A stretch of DNA of 6,347 nucleotides from Nitrospinaceae bacterium (GCA_029937635.1 JAPYPM010000132.1:1-6347); one strand, 5' to 3'; positions 1 through 5,490 are shown, numbered from the stretch's first letter. Translations and numbers: made by a program. Notes: a model not told the origin generated them from the letters alone.

Positions 1-114
1 TTCCAACTATTATGAAGAACGGTTGGCCTCAAGGCTGGGGGAAATTGCTTAACGTGTCTACGAAAAAAGTTGGTTGGTTCGGAGGGCTGCTTTTGGGATC
101 TCTGGTACTATGCC

Positions 115-249
115 ATGTGGTGTTTCACTAGACCTATGGGTAGAGGAACTGGTCAAAGTGGGAAACCTGAAGGAGATATAGCAGATTGGCAATATCCTCC
201 TCCTAACTCAGTAGCAGAAATGATTCTAAACAAAGTCTGTAGTCAGTGA
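115..249 (+). pseudogene. C-terminal fragment of a GDIADW-motif protein (paralogue of the gene at 5491-5958)
   Basis: This frame ends at TGA 247-249 and encodes GKPEGDIADWQYPPP followed by a short tail ending NKVCSQ. The core matches GNPHRPGDIADWRFPL in the secreted protein at 5491-5958, and the DNA is also similar there (GGAGAtATAGCaGAtTGG against GGAGAcATAGCcGAcTGG). The frame is open only back to a TGA at 13-15. Neither the signal peptide nor the N-terminal part of the relative can be recognised in any frame of bases 1-114. No convincing ribosome binding site precedes the ATG at 115 or the one at 136. I read it as the 3' remnant of a second family member, either decayed or truncated by rearrangement. 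The family has no function that I recognise. Homology is clear only over roughly 150-200; the start given here is nominal. Confidence 0.45.
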
Positions 250-269
250 ATTGATACTAGGCTGTTTTT

Positions 270-292
270 GTGCACGATTTGCGCACCTTTTT
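270..292 (+). terminator. weak hairpin plus T-run, possible terminator
   Basis: GTGC at 270-273 pairs with GCAC at 283-286, with one mismatch and one further C-G pair inside, and a run of five T follows at 288-292. It lies about 20 bases after the stop of the GDIADW fragment, where a terminator would be expected. The stem is short, so this is only a possibility. The rest of 293-347 shows nothing recognisable. Confidence 0.22.
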
Positions 293-347
293 GAGGGGAA
301 AAAACTATGTAACTTATTGTAAAATTTGATGTTCTGCATATCGGTAT

Positions 348-397
348 TCATCTTCCCAAGCTGAATGTCGCAGGTTCAAATCCCGTCTCCCGCTCCA
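348..397 (+). pseudogene. 3' fragment of tRNA-Gly(CCC), possible attachment-site remnant
   Basis: The segment reads as tRNA positions 27-76. It has an anticodon stem TCATC/GCTGA with one T-C mismatch (position 30 with 40), loop TTCCCAA giving anticodon CCC (Gly), a five-base variable region, and a T-arm with loop TTCAAAT and one A-C mismatch. It ends with acceptor strand CTCCCGC, discriminator T and encoded CCA at 395-397. The matching 5' acceptor GCGGGAG and the D-arm are absent from bases 250-347, so no cloverleaf can form. Retention of a tRNA 3' part without its 5' part is the classic scar of element integration into a tRNA gene. The two stem mismatches suggest it is old and not expressed. 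A degenerate former full gene is the alternative. Confidence 0.75.
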
Positions 398-423
398 CTC
401 ACATGAGTAAAGTTTATTTTTCT

Positions 424-1509
424 TTATCGGCAATCAGAGTTCTGTTCACCAGAAGAAGTTTTTGTTTTACACAAAATAGCGATATCAAGATTTTCATTAA
501 TTTCAAACTTAATCACCGCATTGGTAAGATTAGCTTCGCTTAAGTTCGCTCCCCTTAACTTTGTCCATTCAAGTTTTGCATTCTGCAAATCTGCCCCAAA
601 GAAATTTGCTTTTCGCAGGTCTGCTCCGTTCAAATTTGTTCCTTTTAAGTTGGCTCGTTTAAGTTTTGCATATTGCAAATCAGATCCGCTTAGATTAGCT
701 CCTCTCAAATCTGCCCCATTTAAGTTTGCTCTTCTCAGGTTCACCCCGGTCACATTCCCATTGGAGAGATTGGCATTGGCCAAGTTTGCATCTTTTAGAT
801 TTGCCTTATACAAATTTGCACCACTCAGATCTGCTTGACTAAGATCCGCTAACCTGAGATCTGCCCCCATAAGGTTAACCCCACGAAGGTTACATTTACG
901 ACAATGTCCTGATGCTATCAATTTTTTTAAATCATTACCTCTAAACACTTTACAACCAGAGTTATCTTCTCCCCATAAGGTTTTTGTTTTACACAAAATA
1001 GCAACCCTTAGGCTTTCCTTGTTGACTTTCGTACTCGCAAGATTAGCCTCACTAAAGTTTGTTCCATTTAAATCCGCCCACTTTAGGTTCACATCTCGCA
1101 TATCTGCTCCACTAAAGTTTACGCCACTTAAATTTGCCCCGCTTAGATCTGCCCTGACGAGATATGAAGACTTGAGACTAGAGTTTCTTAAATCCGCACC
1201 CACTAAGTTGACCCCACTTAGATTTGCCTCATTCAAATTAGCGCTGACCAAGATTGCATTCTTTAAATTTGCATTTACTAGTCGTGCTTCCGCGAGGTTT
1301 GCTCCACTTAAGTTTGCTTGACTCAAATCAGCACCACTTAGATCGGCCCATTTCAAGTATGCTCTTTTTAAATCAACACCACTGAGAGCACACTTAGGAC
1401 AGCTTCCTAGTTCTAATAATTTTTTTACTGAATCGATACCGAATGAAGAAGAAGAAAAGGAGATAACAAACAATAAAGAGGTGATAAGTTTTAAAACAAA
1501 GTTCTTCAT
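424..1509 (-). CDS. secreted bimodular pentapeptide-repeat protein with cysteine caps
   Basis: The 361-residue protein is built almost wholly of A(D/N)LxG-type pentapeptides, which in this family fold into a right-handed quadrilateral beta-helix. Residues 1-24 look like a Sec signal peptide (K3, K7, then a hydrophobic stretch ending SSSSFG), so it is probably exported to the periplasm or beyond. It has two homologous modules, about residues 29-186 and 194-360. Each begins with a (V/L)KKL helix and a CxKCxLxGV(D/N)L motif (C37/C40; C203/C206). Each ends with AILCKTKT, then G-E-x-N-S-x-C (C173/C186; C347/C360), so each helix seems capped by cysteine pairs. I chose ATG 1507-1509 because it gives the signal peptide and has AGGG seven bases upstream. 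An in-frame ATG at 1558-1560 would add 17 residues that spoil it. The function is unknown; gyrase protection (Qnr/MfpA type) is unlikely for an exported protein. The gene is divergent from arsC. Confidence 0.9.
   Translation of the reverse strand: MKNFVLKLITSLLFVISFSSSSFGIDSVKKLLELGSCPKCALSGVDLKRAYLKWADLSGADLSQANLSGANLAEARLVNANLKNAILVSANLNEANLSGVNLVGADLRNSSLKSSYLVRADLSGANLSGVNFSGADMRDVNLKWADLNGTNFSEANLASTKVNKESLRVAILCKTKTLWGEDNSGCKVFRGNDLKKLIASGHCRKCNLRGVNLMGADLRLADLSQADLSGANLYKANLKDANLANANLSNGNVTGVNLRRANLNGADLRGANLSGSDLQYAKLKRANLKGTNLNGADLRKANFFGADLQNAKLEWTKLRGANLSEANLTNAVIKFEINENLDIAILCKTKTSSGEQNSDCR
980..1002 (-). repeat. 23-bp perfect direct repeat (second copy at 458-480) in the pentapeptide gene
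   Basis: The 23 bases at 980-1002 are identical to those at 458-480 in the same orientation. The spacing is 522 bp, exactly 174 codons, so both copies encode AILCKTKT at the end of the two protein modules. Identity extending through synonymous positions, in a protein whose other repeats have drifted, points to a relatively recent module duplication or to gene conversion. Confidence 0.85.
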
Positions 1510-1652
1510 AGATCTACCCTTAGACTTATCCTTTACCGATATAGCAGCTAAAAAAAACATGCCATCCTGTTTATATTTAGTTAAAGAAAACCCAAAAAAA
1601 TTATTTTAGAGTATATTGAGAATAGTACAATTACTCAATCAACTAAGGTTTT

Positions 1653-1674
1653 AAACAAACTTTAAACAGACTTT
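1653..1674 (+). repeat. tandem 11-mer just upstream of arsC
   Basis: AAACAAACTTT (1653-1663) is followed directly by AAACAGACTTT (1664-1674); the copies differ at one base and end five bases before the arsC ATG. No Shine-Dalgarno sequence is visible in this leader. The pair may be chance AT-rich repetition or a small regulatory site; I cannot tell which. Confidence 0.4.
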
Positions 1675-1679
1675 ACATC

Positions 1680-2027
1680 ATGCTCGTTACTATTTTTCAC
1701 AATCCAAGATGCTCTAAATCGAGACAAACTTTGGAGTTATTAGTTAAACAGGGAATTAAACCTATTCTCAATGAGTATCTCATTAGCCCGCCCACCGCAG
1801 AAAAAATCAAAGAAATTTTAAGAAAACTGGGTTATGCACCGCGAGATTTGATGCGTAAAAAAGAGGACGCCTACATCGAACACAATCTAGATAATCAAAC
1901 TTTGTCTGACGATTATTTGATCGATTTTATGATCAAGCACCCTATTCTGATTGAGCGTCCGATAGTCCTTGCAAATGAAAAAGCTGCTATTGGACGCCCC
2001 CCAGAAAAAGTTTTAGAAATTCTTTAA
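1680..2027 (+). CDS. arsC: ArsC-family arsenate reductase (glutaredoxin-coupled type)
   Basis: The 115-residue protein is full length for the ArsC/YffB thioredoxin-fold family. It carries the HNPRCSKSR active-site loop with Cys11, which in the characterised enzyme attacks arsenate, forms a Cys-arsenate ester and releases arsenite using glutathione and glutaredoxin. The three arginines that line the oxyanion site in plasmid R773 ArsC have equivalents here: R59 (PRDLMRK), R93 (IERPIV) and R106 (IGRPPEKVLEIL). The ATG start gives the usual short N-terminal strand MLVTIFHNPRC, although no good ribosome binding site precedes it. No arsR, arsB or acr3 is adjacent, so it is an orphan copy. Chromosomal orphans of this type (YfgD-like) have not always been shown to reduce arsenate. 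The fold and active site are clear; the physiological substrate is inferred. Confidence 0.93.
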   Translation: MLVTIFHNPRCSKSRQTLELLVKQGIKPILNEYLISPPTAEKIKEILRKLGYAPRDLMRKKEDAYIEHNLDNQTLSDDYLIDFMIKHPILIERPIVLANEKAAIGRPPEKVLEIL

Positions 2028-2163
2028 TCGAAATAAAATTCAAAAAATAACAAGTTTGTCAGTTTGAACAAAGTAATAAGAAAACAGAAGTTACTTCCTT
2101 AACCACCAAACGATTAAAAATAAAAAAATATAAACCTAAAACAACCTCCTCTAGTTTATCTGC

Positions 2164-2304
2164 TTAGTTAGAAGTTGCTCCATCTGTATTTTTTTGTTCT
2201 GAATTTGACTCTGTTTTTTCTTTTCCATATTTTCCATAGTCGTAATTACAGCCCACGGCTACAAACAAAGATAAAGCAACCAATAAAACCATTACCATTT
2301 TCAT
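2164..2304 (-). CDS. small lipoprotein, 46 residues
   Basis: An ATG at 2302-2304 has GGAG seven bases upstream and encodes a 46-residue peptide. Residues 1-18 form a lipoprotein signal peptide (MKMVMVLLVALSLFVAVG) that ends in an AVGC lipobox. Cys19 would be lipid-modified after signal peptidase II cleavage, leaving a mature part of only 28 residues that starts CNYDYGKYGKEK and is rich in polar residues (E, N, S, T). It would sit as a membrane anchor with a short flexible hydrophilic tail, in the manner of entericidin-like or other tiny lipoproteins. I see no homology beyond that. It converges on arsC, with a 136-bp gap that shows no clear terminator. A candidate promoter and an inverted repeat lie upstream. 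The lipobox and ribosome binding site together make it a likely real gene despite its size. Confidence 0.72.
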   Translation of the reverse strand: MKMVMVLLVALSLFVAVGCNYDYGKYGKEKTESNSEQKNTDGATSN

Positions 2305-2334
2305 AAAAAAACTCCATTTATATTTTTAATAAAT

Positions 2335-2363
2335 TTAATAGACCTTTAAATTTTAACAGTAAA
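2335..2363 (-). promoter_or_regulatory. candidate sigma-70 promoter for the small lipoprotein
   Basis: Read on the minus strand, TTTACT (2358-2363, 4 of 6 to TTGACA) and TATTAA (2335-2340, 4 of 6 to TATAAT) are separated by 17 bases. Transcription would begin near 2328, giving a leader of about 24 bases before the ATG. The AT-richness of the region makes chance matches common. Confidence 0.33.
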
Positions 2364-2380
2364 TTAAGATATTTCACAAA

Positions 2381-2406
2381 ATAGTATTATCCAACAATAA
2401 TACTAT
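2381..2406. promoter_or_regulatory. perfect 10-bp inverted repeat, possible operator
   Basis: ATAGTATTAT at 2381-2390 and ATAATACTAT at 2397-2406 are perfect reverse complements separated by CCAACA. The two half-sites are centred about 16 bp apart, so they do not lie an integral number of helical turns apart. The site lies about 53-78 bases upstream of the inferred lipoprotein start of transcription and about 120 bases upstream of the small ORF at 2527. That position suits an operator or activator site. With only AT-rich stems and no T-run it is a poor terminator. Confidence 0.5.
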
Positions 2407-2526
2407 GCCCTCCCCTTCTAAAAGATTTCAGGAGTTCTTTAATTTCGGTTAAAACTAAAAGTATATACCTTGACAAAACTCCAAAAAACACAATAGGGTA
2501 TATTTAAGTAACTTGGAAAATTTGAT

Positions 2527-2685
2527 ATGTCCATACGAGATAAAGCGACTTATATTTTATACGAAATAGCGTATCTTGCCCTAGGCTTTTGGGCATTACG
2601 TGGATTTTTGAAAATAGCAGGGTCCTCAAACAATTTCCCCAAAGCAGACCGGGGCAAACATATAAAAAACTCTGACGGTGCATAG
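2527..2685 (+). CDS. possible small membrane protein, 52 residues
   Basis: The ORF starts at ATG 2527-2529 and stops at TAG 2683-2685. Residues about 9-31 (YILYEIAYLALGFWALRGFL) form one likely membrane-spanning helix, preceded by a short charged N-terminus and followed by a polar basic tail (KADRGKHIKNSD). The ribosome binding site is weak (GGA about ten bases upstream). A TTGACA lies at 2470-2475, but no -10 box is at a proper distance. It ends 11 bases before the FGE-like remnant, on the same strand, so the two could once have been cotranscribed. I do not recognise the protein. Chance ORFs of this length do occur, so it is tentative. Confidence 0.38.
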   Translation: MSIRDKATYILYEIAYLALGFWALRGFLKIAGSSNNFPKADRGKHIKNSDGA

Positions 2686-2696
2686 ACCAATTAAAG

Positions 2697-2900
2697 ATGA
2701 CAATGCATAAAGTACGCCTGATTTTTACAGTCCTCGCCATCCTTTTATACACCAACCCCATTTATGGCAGTGAAAGTGGGATGGTTTTAATCCCCGCAGG
2801 GGACTTCAATATTGGGGAGTCAACAAAGGCTATACATTTGAATGAACTAAAATAGATAACTGACTTTAAGACTTTCGTCGCTCAAAGATCATTTATCTAA
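2697..2900 (+). pseudogene. remnant of a secreted FGE/sulfatase-modifying-factor domain protein
   Basis: From ATG 2697 (or ATG 2703) the frame encodes a signal peptide (VRLIFTVLAILLYTNPIYGS), then GMVLIPAGDFNIGES and AIHLNELK, and stops at TAG 2853-2855. MVxIPAGxFxMG is the hallmark opening of the formylglycine-generating-enzyme/SUMF1 fold, and a following His-x-Leu-x-x-F strand is also typical. Past the TAG the same frame continues with ITDFKTFVAQ. That resembles the next conserved family segment (EVTnxxFkxFv), and the frame ends at TAA 2898-2900. The intervening FYIDKYEVT-type segment is missing. A small in-frame deletion plus loss of the remaining 200 or so residues explains the picture. 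No catalytic part survives. It could yield a 52-residue peptide, but a function is unlikely. Bases 2901-3052 show nothing further. Confidence 0.7.
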
Positions 2901-3052
2901 ACACATGACTTCCTGCTATTAAGTAAGAGAATTCCTACTCTGATATTACATATTTAATGAGCTGTCAAGGCTAAATGTATGGGAATAAGGTGTTAGCAGG
3001 CCCTAGTATAGTAGGTTAGTCTACAACCATCCTTTAAGGCTTTACTTCAGCA

Positions 3053-3454
3053 TTGAATAAGTCATTAATTTTCAATGCTATAAAATATAAATTTAACTTT
3101 ATGTATTTTTCAGTCTATCTCACTATGTCTATAATCAGTTCCCAATTAGGGACGGACTTAAATGCTATTGACATTGCAAGGTCGTCTAACGGACAAACAC
3201 AATCAGGAATAGAGCAAATATTAACAATCGACCACGAATGTCACTATCCTTTTAATCCGTCAAGCATTGTTACAATTATTATTTTTCAAAAAAAAGGAAT
3301 GAATTATATAGCTACGGGAGAAGAGAGGTGCGCTTGGCATTTCGCCAAGGAAATTGAAACCGTAATAAAGGATTCTATTTTTGTACCAAATTTTTATAAA
3401 AATAAATTGCTGGAGGAGATACAAGTAGCAAAAAAGAGACAAAAAAGTATCTAA
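3053..3454 (+). CDS. hypothetical protein, probably exported
   Basis: I do not recognise this 133-residue protein. Its N-terminus has a few lysines and then a hydrophobic stretch (about residues 14-30, FNFMYFSVYLTMSIISS), followed by TDLNA, which could be a signal-peptide end. The remainder looks like a small alpha/beta domain: a strand SIVTIIIF near 71-78, a second pattern GMNYIATG near 82-89, and a basic helical C-terminus (LLEEIQVAKKRQK). The only two cysteines, C63 (HECHYPF) and C93 (EERCAWHF), could form a disulfide if it is exported. The first possible start is TTG 3053-3055; ATG 3101 and ATG 3125 are alternatives, and none has a clear ribosome binding site. It converges on the interrupted lipoprotein gene with a 29-bp gap. 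The weak start keeps confidence moderate. Confidence 0.5.
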   Translation: MNKSLIFNAIKYKFNFMYFSVYLTMSIISSQLGTDLNAIDIARSSNGQTQSGIEQILTIDHECHYPFNPSSIVTIIIFQKKGMNYIATGEERCAWHFAKEIETVIKDSIFVPNFYKNKLLEEIQVAKKRQKSI

Positions 3455-3483
3455 TCATCACATCAGTCCATTCACAACCTACT

Positions 3484-4374
3484 TCATGAAATATCTGCAA
3501 GGTCATTGAAGTCCTCAATATAGTCATCAAGTTTGTCTAAAAAGTGTTTTCTTTGGCGTGGCAAACTAATCGTATCCATCATTATAGTAATAGTTTCCCA
3601 CTCCTGCCTTTTCGCCTCAATAACATTTTTAAATTCATCGGTCCAATGGGACTCGGGGTAAGAAATCCAAGAATGAATATTTTTATTCAACGTTTCCTTT
3701 GATTTCAATAATTCGATAAGATAATCTTGAAACTTTTCTCTATTTCTCAATCTCATTGCTACCCAATTGGGATCAGGTTCTATCCATTTTTTTATTTGTT
3801 GTTTTTGAATAGGTTCTAAAGGACCTAAAAACTCCTCAACAAACTTATAAGTTCGACCTAAGGTATGCGTACGCAACTCATCTGAGGACATTATTGATTG
3901 TTTTACCAGCCAGTCATCTTCTTTGTTTGCTAATTTTTATTTAGCTTGAAGAACTTGCTTATCAGTTATCGTCAAAAGAAGGGAAATGATATCTTTTTCG
4001 GCGTAATTCAAAGTTCTATTCCAAATAATTTTAGACTCGGAGCGTATCCAATTTATGTCCTGTTTATTGATCCCACTAGCATATCGAGCCTTCAACTCTT
4101 CAAGAAATATAACGATTTTAGGAAGGTCTGATTTTCGATGCCAGATGAAAAAATTCTCTATCTTAATATTCAAATCAGAACGTTGCTTTACGCTTAATTC
4201 AAGATATGATTCGATCCAATTTAATAGTAATAGGTCAGCGTAGTTATAGAAAATCTTAGTAGTGCTACACGAAATAGAAAAAAATATAATAAAAATAAAT
4301 AATATTCTCTTATTTGAAAAATAGTCACAAAGGTAAGTACATTTCTTAGTCAAATTAGGAACACAGCTATTAAT
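3484..4374 (-). pseudogene. DUF6279-like lipoprotein interrupted by one in-frame TAA
   Basis: The upstream part has a lipoprotein signal (SNKRILFIFIIFFSISC, lipobox SISC). It is followed by STTKIFYNYADLLLLNWIE, a KQRSDL helix, FFIWHRKSDLPK and FLEELKARYASG, which match the order of motifs in DUF6279 lipoproteins (FFYN.LD.LL, then a WHR.xELP segment). It stops at TAA 3937-3939 after KQVLQAK. The same frame continues with KLANKEDDWLVKQSI into a 135-residue open frame from ATG 3889-3891, containing KFVEEFLGPLEPIQKQQIKKWI, the expected C-terminal part. One changed codon would restore a mature lipoprotein of about 260 residues, close to the family norm. The start is uncertain: ATT 4372-4374 lies six bases from a perfect AGGAGGT (4381-4387), TTG 4351-4353 gives a compact signal peptide, and ATG 4480-4482 adds 71 residues before the Cys. 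A sequencing error at the TAA is possible. Function unknown; envelope location inferred. Confidence 0.75.
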
Positions 4375-4380
4375 TGATTG

Positions 4381-4387
4381 ACCTCCT
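4381..4387 (-). promoter_or_regulatory. strong Shine-Dalgarno without an ATG/GTG/TTG start
   Basis: On the minus strand AGGAGGT stands here, and the codon six bases later is ATT (4372-4374), in frame with the DUF6279-like lipoprotein. ATG, GTG or TTG codons do not occur at a normal distance. Either ATT is used as a rare start, as in infC, or an original ATG has mutated in a dying gene. Confidence 0.6.
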
Positions 4388-4555
4388 AAAGTTTTATGTG
4401 CAAAGAAATTGTTCCAGAGCATTGTTAGATTTGAAGAGGGTCTAGGTATGTCTAAAAAAGGCTTAAGGAAATACGAATTCATTATAATATTAACAATATA
4501 AAAATTATCATTAAAACTTTCATACTCAAATTCTTAAAAAAATATCAAGGAAATC

Positions 4556-4584
4556 TGGTCAAAAATAACGAGGTGGTGTAAAAT
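4556..4584 (+). promoter_or_regulatory. candidate promoter for slyD
   Basis: TGGTCA (4556-4561, 4 of 6 to the -35 consensus) and TAAAAT (4579-4584, 5 of 6 to the -10 consensus) are separated by 17 bases. Transcription would begin near 4591, leaving a leader of about 87 bases before the slyD GTG. No riboswitch-like structure is evident in that AT-rich leader. Confidence 0.4.
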
Positions 4585-4677
4585 ATTTTTTTTATTACTA
4601 GTTCTATATCCCATAACTATTATAATTTTCTCCCAAAATATTCAATTAGCAAGATTACTCAAAAATAAGGACTCATT

Positions 4678-5160
4678 GTGATCGAAAAAAATAAAGTTAT
4701 TAGCATAAGTTATTCTTTAAAAGACGGGCAAGGTGAAGAACTGGATAGAGCTGACACAGATAAACCCTTAGAATATCTCCACGGTTCTGGAAATATTGTT
4801 CCGGGGTTAGAAAACTCCCTAAATGGTCTTAAAGTTGGGGATAAAAAAGAGGTGACTGTGGAACCCAAAGACGGTTACGGAGATATTTTGGCCGACCTTA
4901 AAATGGAAATAGAACGTAAGTCATTCCCGGCGGACCAGAAAATCGCTATAGGAATGGAGTTTATGGCCGAACTTAGCGATGGGAAAAAACATCCGTTCAA
5001 TGTAGTCGATATAAAAGATGATAAAATTCACGTCGACGGTAATCATCCATTAGCAGGACAAACTCTATACTTTTCTATAGAAATTATGAATATTAGAGAT
5101 GCTACAGCCGATGAATTGAAGCATGGCCATGCGCACGGTGAAGGCGGTCACCACCATTGA
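4678..5160 (+). CDS. slyD: SlyD, FKBP-type peptidyl-prolyl isomerase and metallochaperone
   Basis: The 160-residue protein follows the SlyD plan. The FKBP part covers residues 1-70 with the loop HGSGNIVPGLENSLNGLKVGD (35-55). The inserted chaperone (IF) domain spans about 71-122, and the FKBP fold closes with NHPLAGQTLYFSIEI (122-136), a SlyD hallmark. It acts in the cytoplasm as a prolyl isomerase with a substrate-holding flap. The family also delivers nickel to hydrogenase, and the His-rich tail serves that role. The tail here is short: six His among the last 12 residues (149, 151, 153, 158-160) and no cysteines, unlike the long Cys/His tail of E. coli. The GTG start at 4678-4680 is supported by TAAGGA six bases upstream. 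It seems monocistronic. The family is certain; a nickel role is inferred from the tail. Confidence 0.96.
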   Translation: MIEKNKVISISYSLKDGQGEELDRADTDKPLEYLHGSGNIVPGLENSLNGLKVGDKKEVTVEPKDGYGDILADLKMEIERKSFPADQKIAIGMEFMAELSDGKKHPFNVVDIKDDKIHVDGNHPLAGQTLYFSIEIMNIRDATADELKHGHAHGEGGHHH

Positions 5161-5234
5161 CAAGCATTTAAAACACATTAACTGTCTTTAAATTAAAGAT
5201 TTGTTAAAGTTGTATTTGAATACATTTATTTTCC

Positions 5235-5369
5235 TCAAAAAATAAACGCCGAGCCCACATGCCATGCAAATGATAAAAAAACTACCAAGATACCGAAAAT
5301 AACCAAGCGCCGATTAATTTTATCTCGGCGCTCATCTTCTTCAGGTTCTAATTGATTTAAATCAACCAT
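5235..5369 (-). CDS. small single-span membrane protein, 44 residues
   Basis: ATG 5367-5369 to TGA 5235-5237 encodes 44 residues. An acidic N-terminus (LEPEEDERR) is followed by a basic patch (KINRR), then one hydrophobic helix at about 22-38 (LVIFGILVVFLSFAWHV) and a very short end. The layout of a charged cytoplasmic head, positive residues and a single span suggests an inner-membrane protein with its N-terminus inside by the positive-inside rule. The ribosome binding site is weak. It converges on slyD and is divergent from the secreted protein at 5491. I do not recognise a family. The clean charge and hydrophobicity partition favours a real gene over chance. Confidence 0.55.
   Translation of the reverse strand: MVDLNQLEPEEDERRDKINRRLVIFGILVVFLSFAWHVGSAFIF
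5306..5332. repeat. 8-bp GC-rich inverted repeat inside the 44-residue ORF
   Basis: AGCGCCGA (5306-5313) and TCGGCGCT (5325-5332) pair perfectly across an 11-base loop. In an AT-rich setting this is the most stable hairpin of its neighbourhood. It lies early in the small minus-strand gene (codons for DERR and NRRL) and is not followed by a T-run on the plus strand, so it is unlikely to end slyD transcription. Confidence 0.6.
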
Positions 5370-5402
5370 ATCTCACAATCTCTAAATCAAAAAATTCACC
5401 TA

Positions 5403-5432
5403 TTGACCAGCTAATCCGAAGCAGTAGATACT
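5403..5432 (+). promoter_or_regulatory. candidate promoter for the secreted GDIADW-motif protein
   Basis: TTGACC (5403-5408, 5 of 6) and GATACT (5427-5432, 4 of 6) are separated by 18 bases. The inferred start of transcription near 5439 lies about 50 bases before the ATG at 5491. This is sequence matching only. Confidence 0.35.
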
Positions 5433-5490
5433 ACACATAAGAAATCTCAAATCAAGTTTGTTTAATCTTATAAAAGCTATGGTGTTTTGG

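Noticed and set aside
12..131. 39-residue ORF (MKNGWPQGWGKLL...) with a hydrophobic C-terminal stretch
   Set aside because: The upstream context is cut by the window edge, no ribosome binding site is visible, there is no recognisable family, and it overlaps the GDIADW fragment frame.
521..1321. Two plus-strand ORFs of 100-105 residues rich in KFAPL/SAPF repeats
   Set aside because: They are antisense shadows of the 15-nt periodic pentapeptide gene; the repeat pattern simply mirrors it.
430..1400. Short-period tandem repeats that could suggest a CRISPR or satellite array
   Set aside because: The 15-nt periodicity is the coding signature of pentapeptide repeats; there are no spacers and no constant repeat.
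1510..1560. Upstream ATG start of the pentapeptide protein at 1558-1560
   Set aside because: It would place 17 polar residues before a good signal peptide, and the internal ATG has its own ribosome binding site.
2504..2761. 85-residue minus-strand ORF opposite the small membrane ORF and the FGE remnant
   Set aside because: It has no family features or ribosome binding site and overlaps the recognisable FGE signal-peptide coding sequence on the other strand.
3946..4243. Plus-strand ORFs of 61-62 residues inside the DUF6279-like gene
   Set aside because: They are antisense to a region with clear family motifs; shadows only.
5185..5210. CTTTAAATTAAAG palindrome after slyD as a terminator
   Set aside because: An AT-only stem with a one-base centre and no T-run cannot form a useful terminator hairpin.
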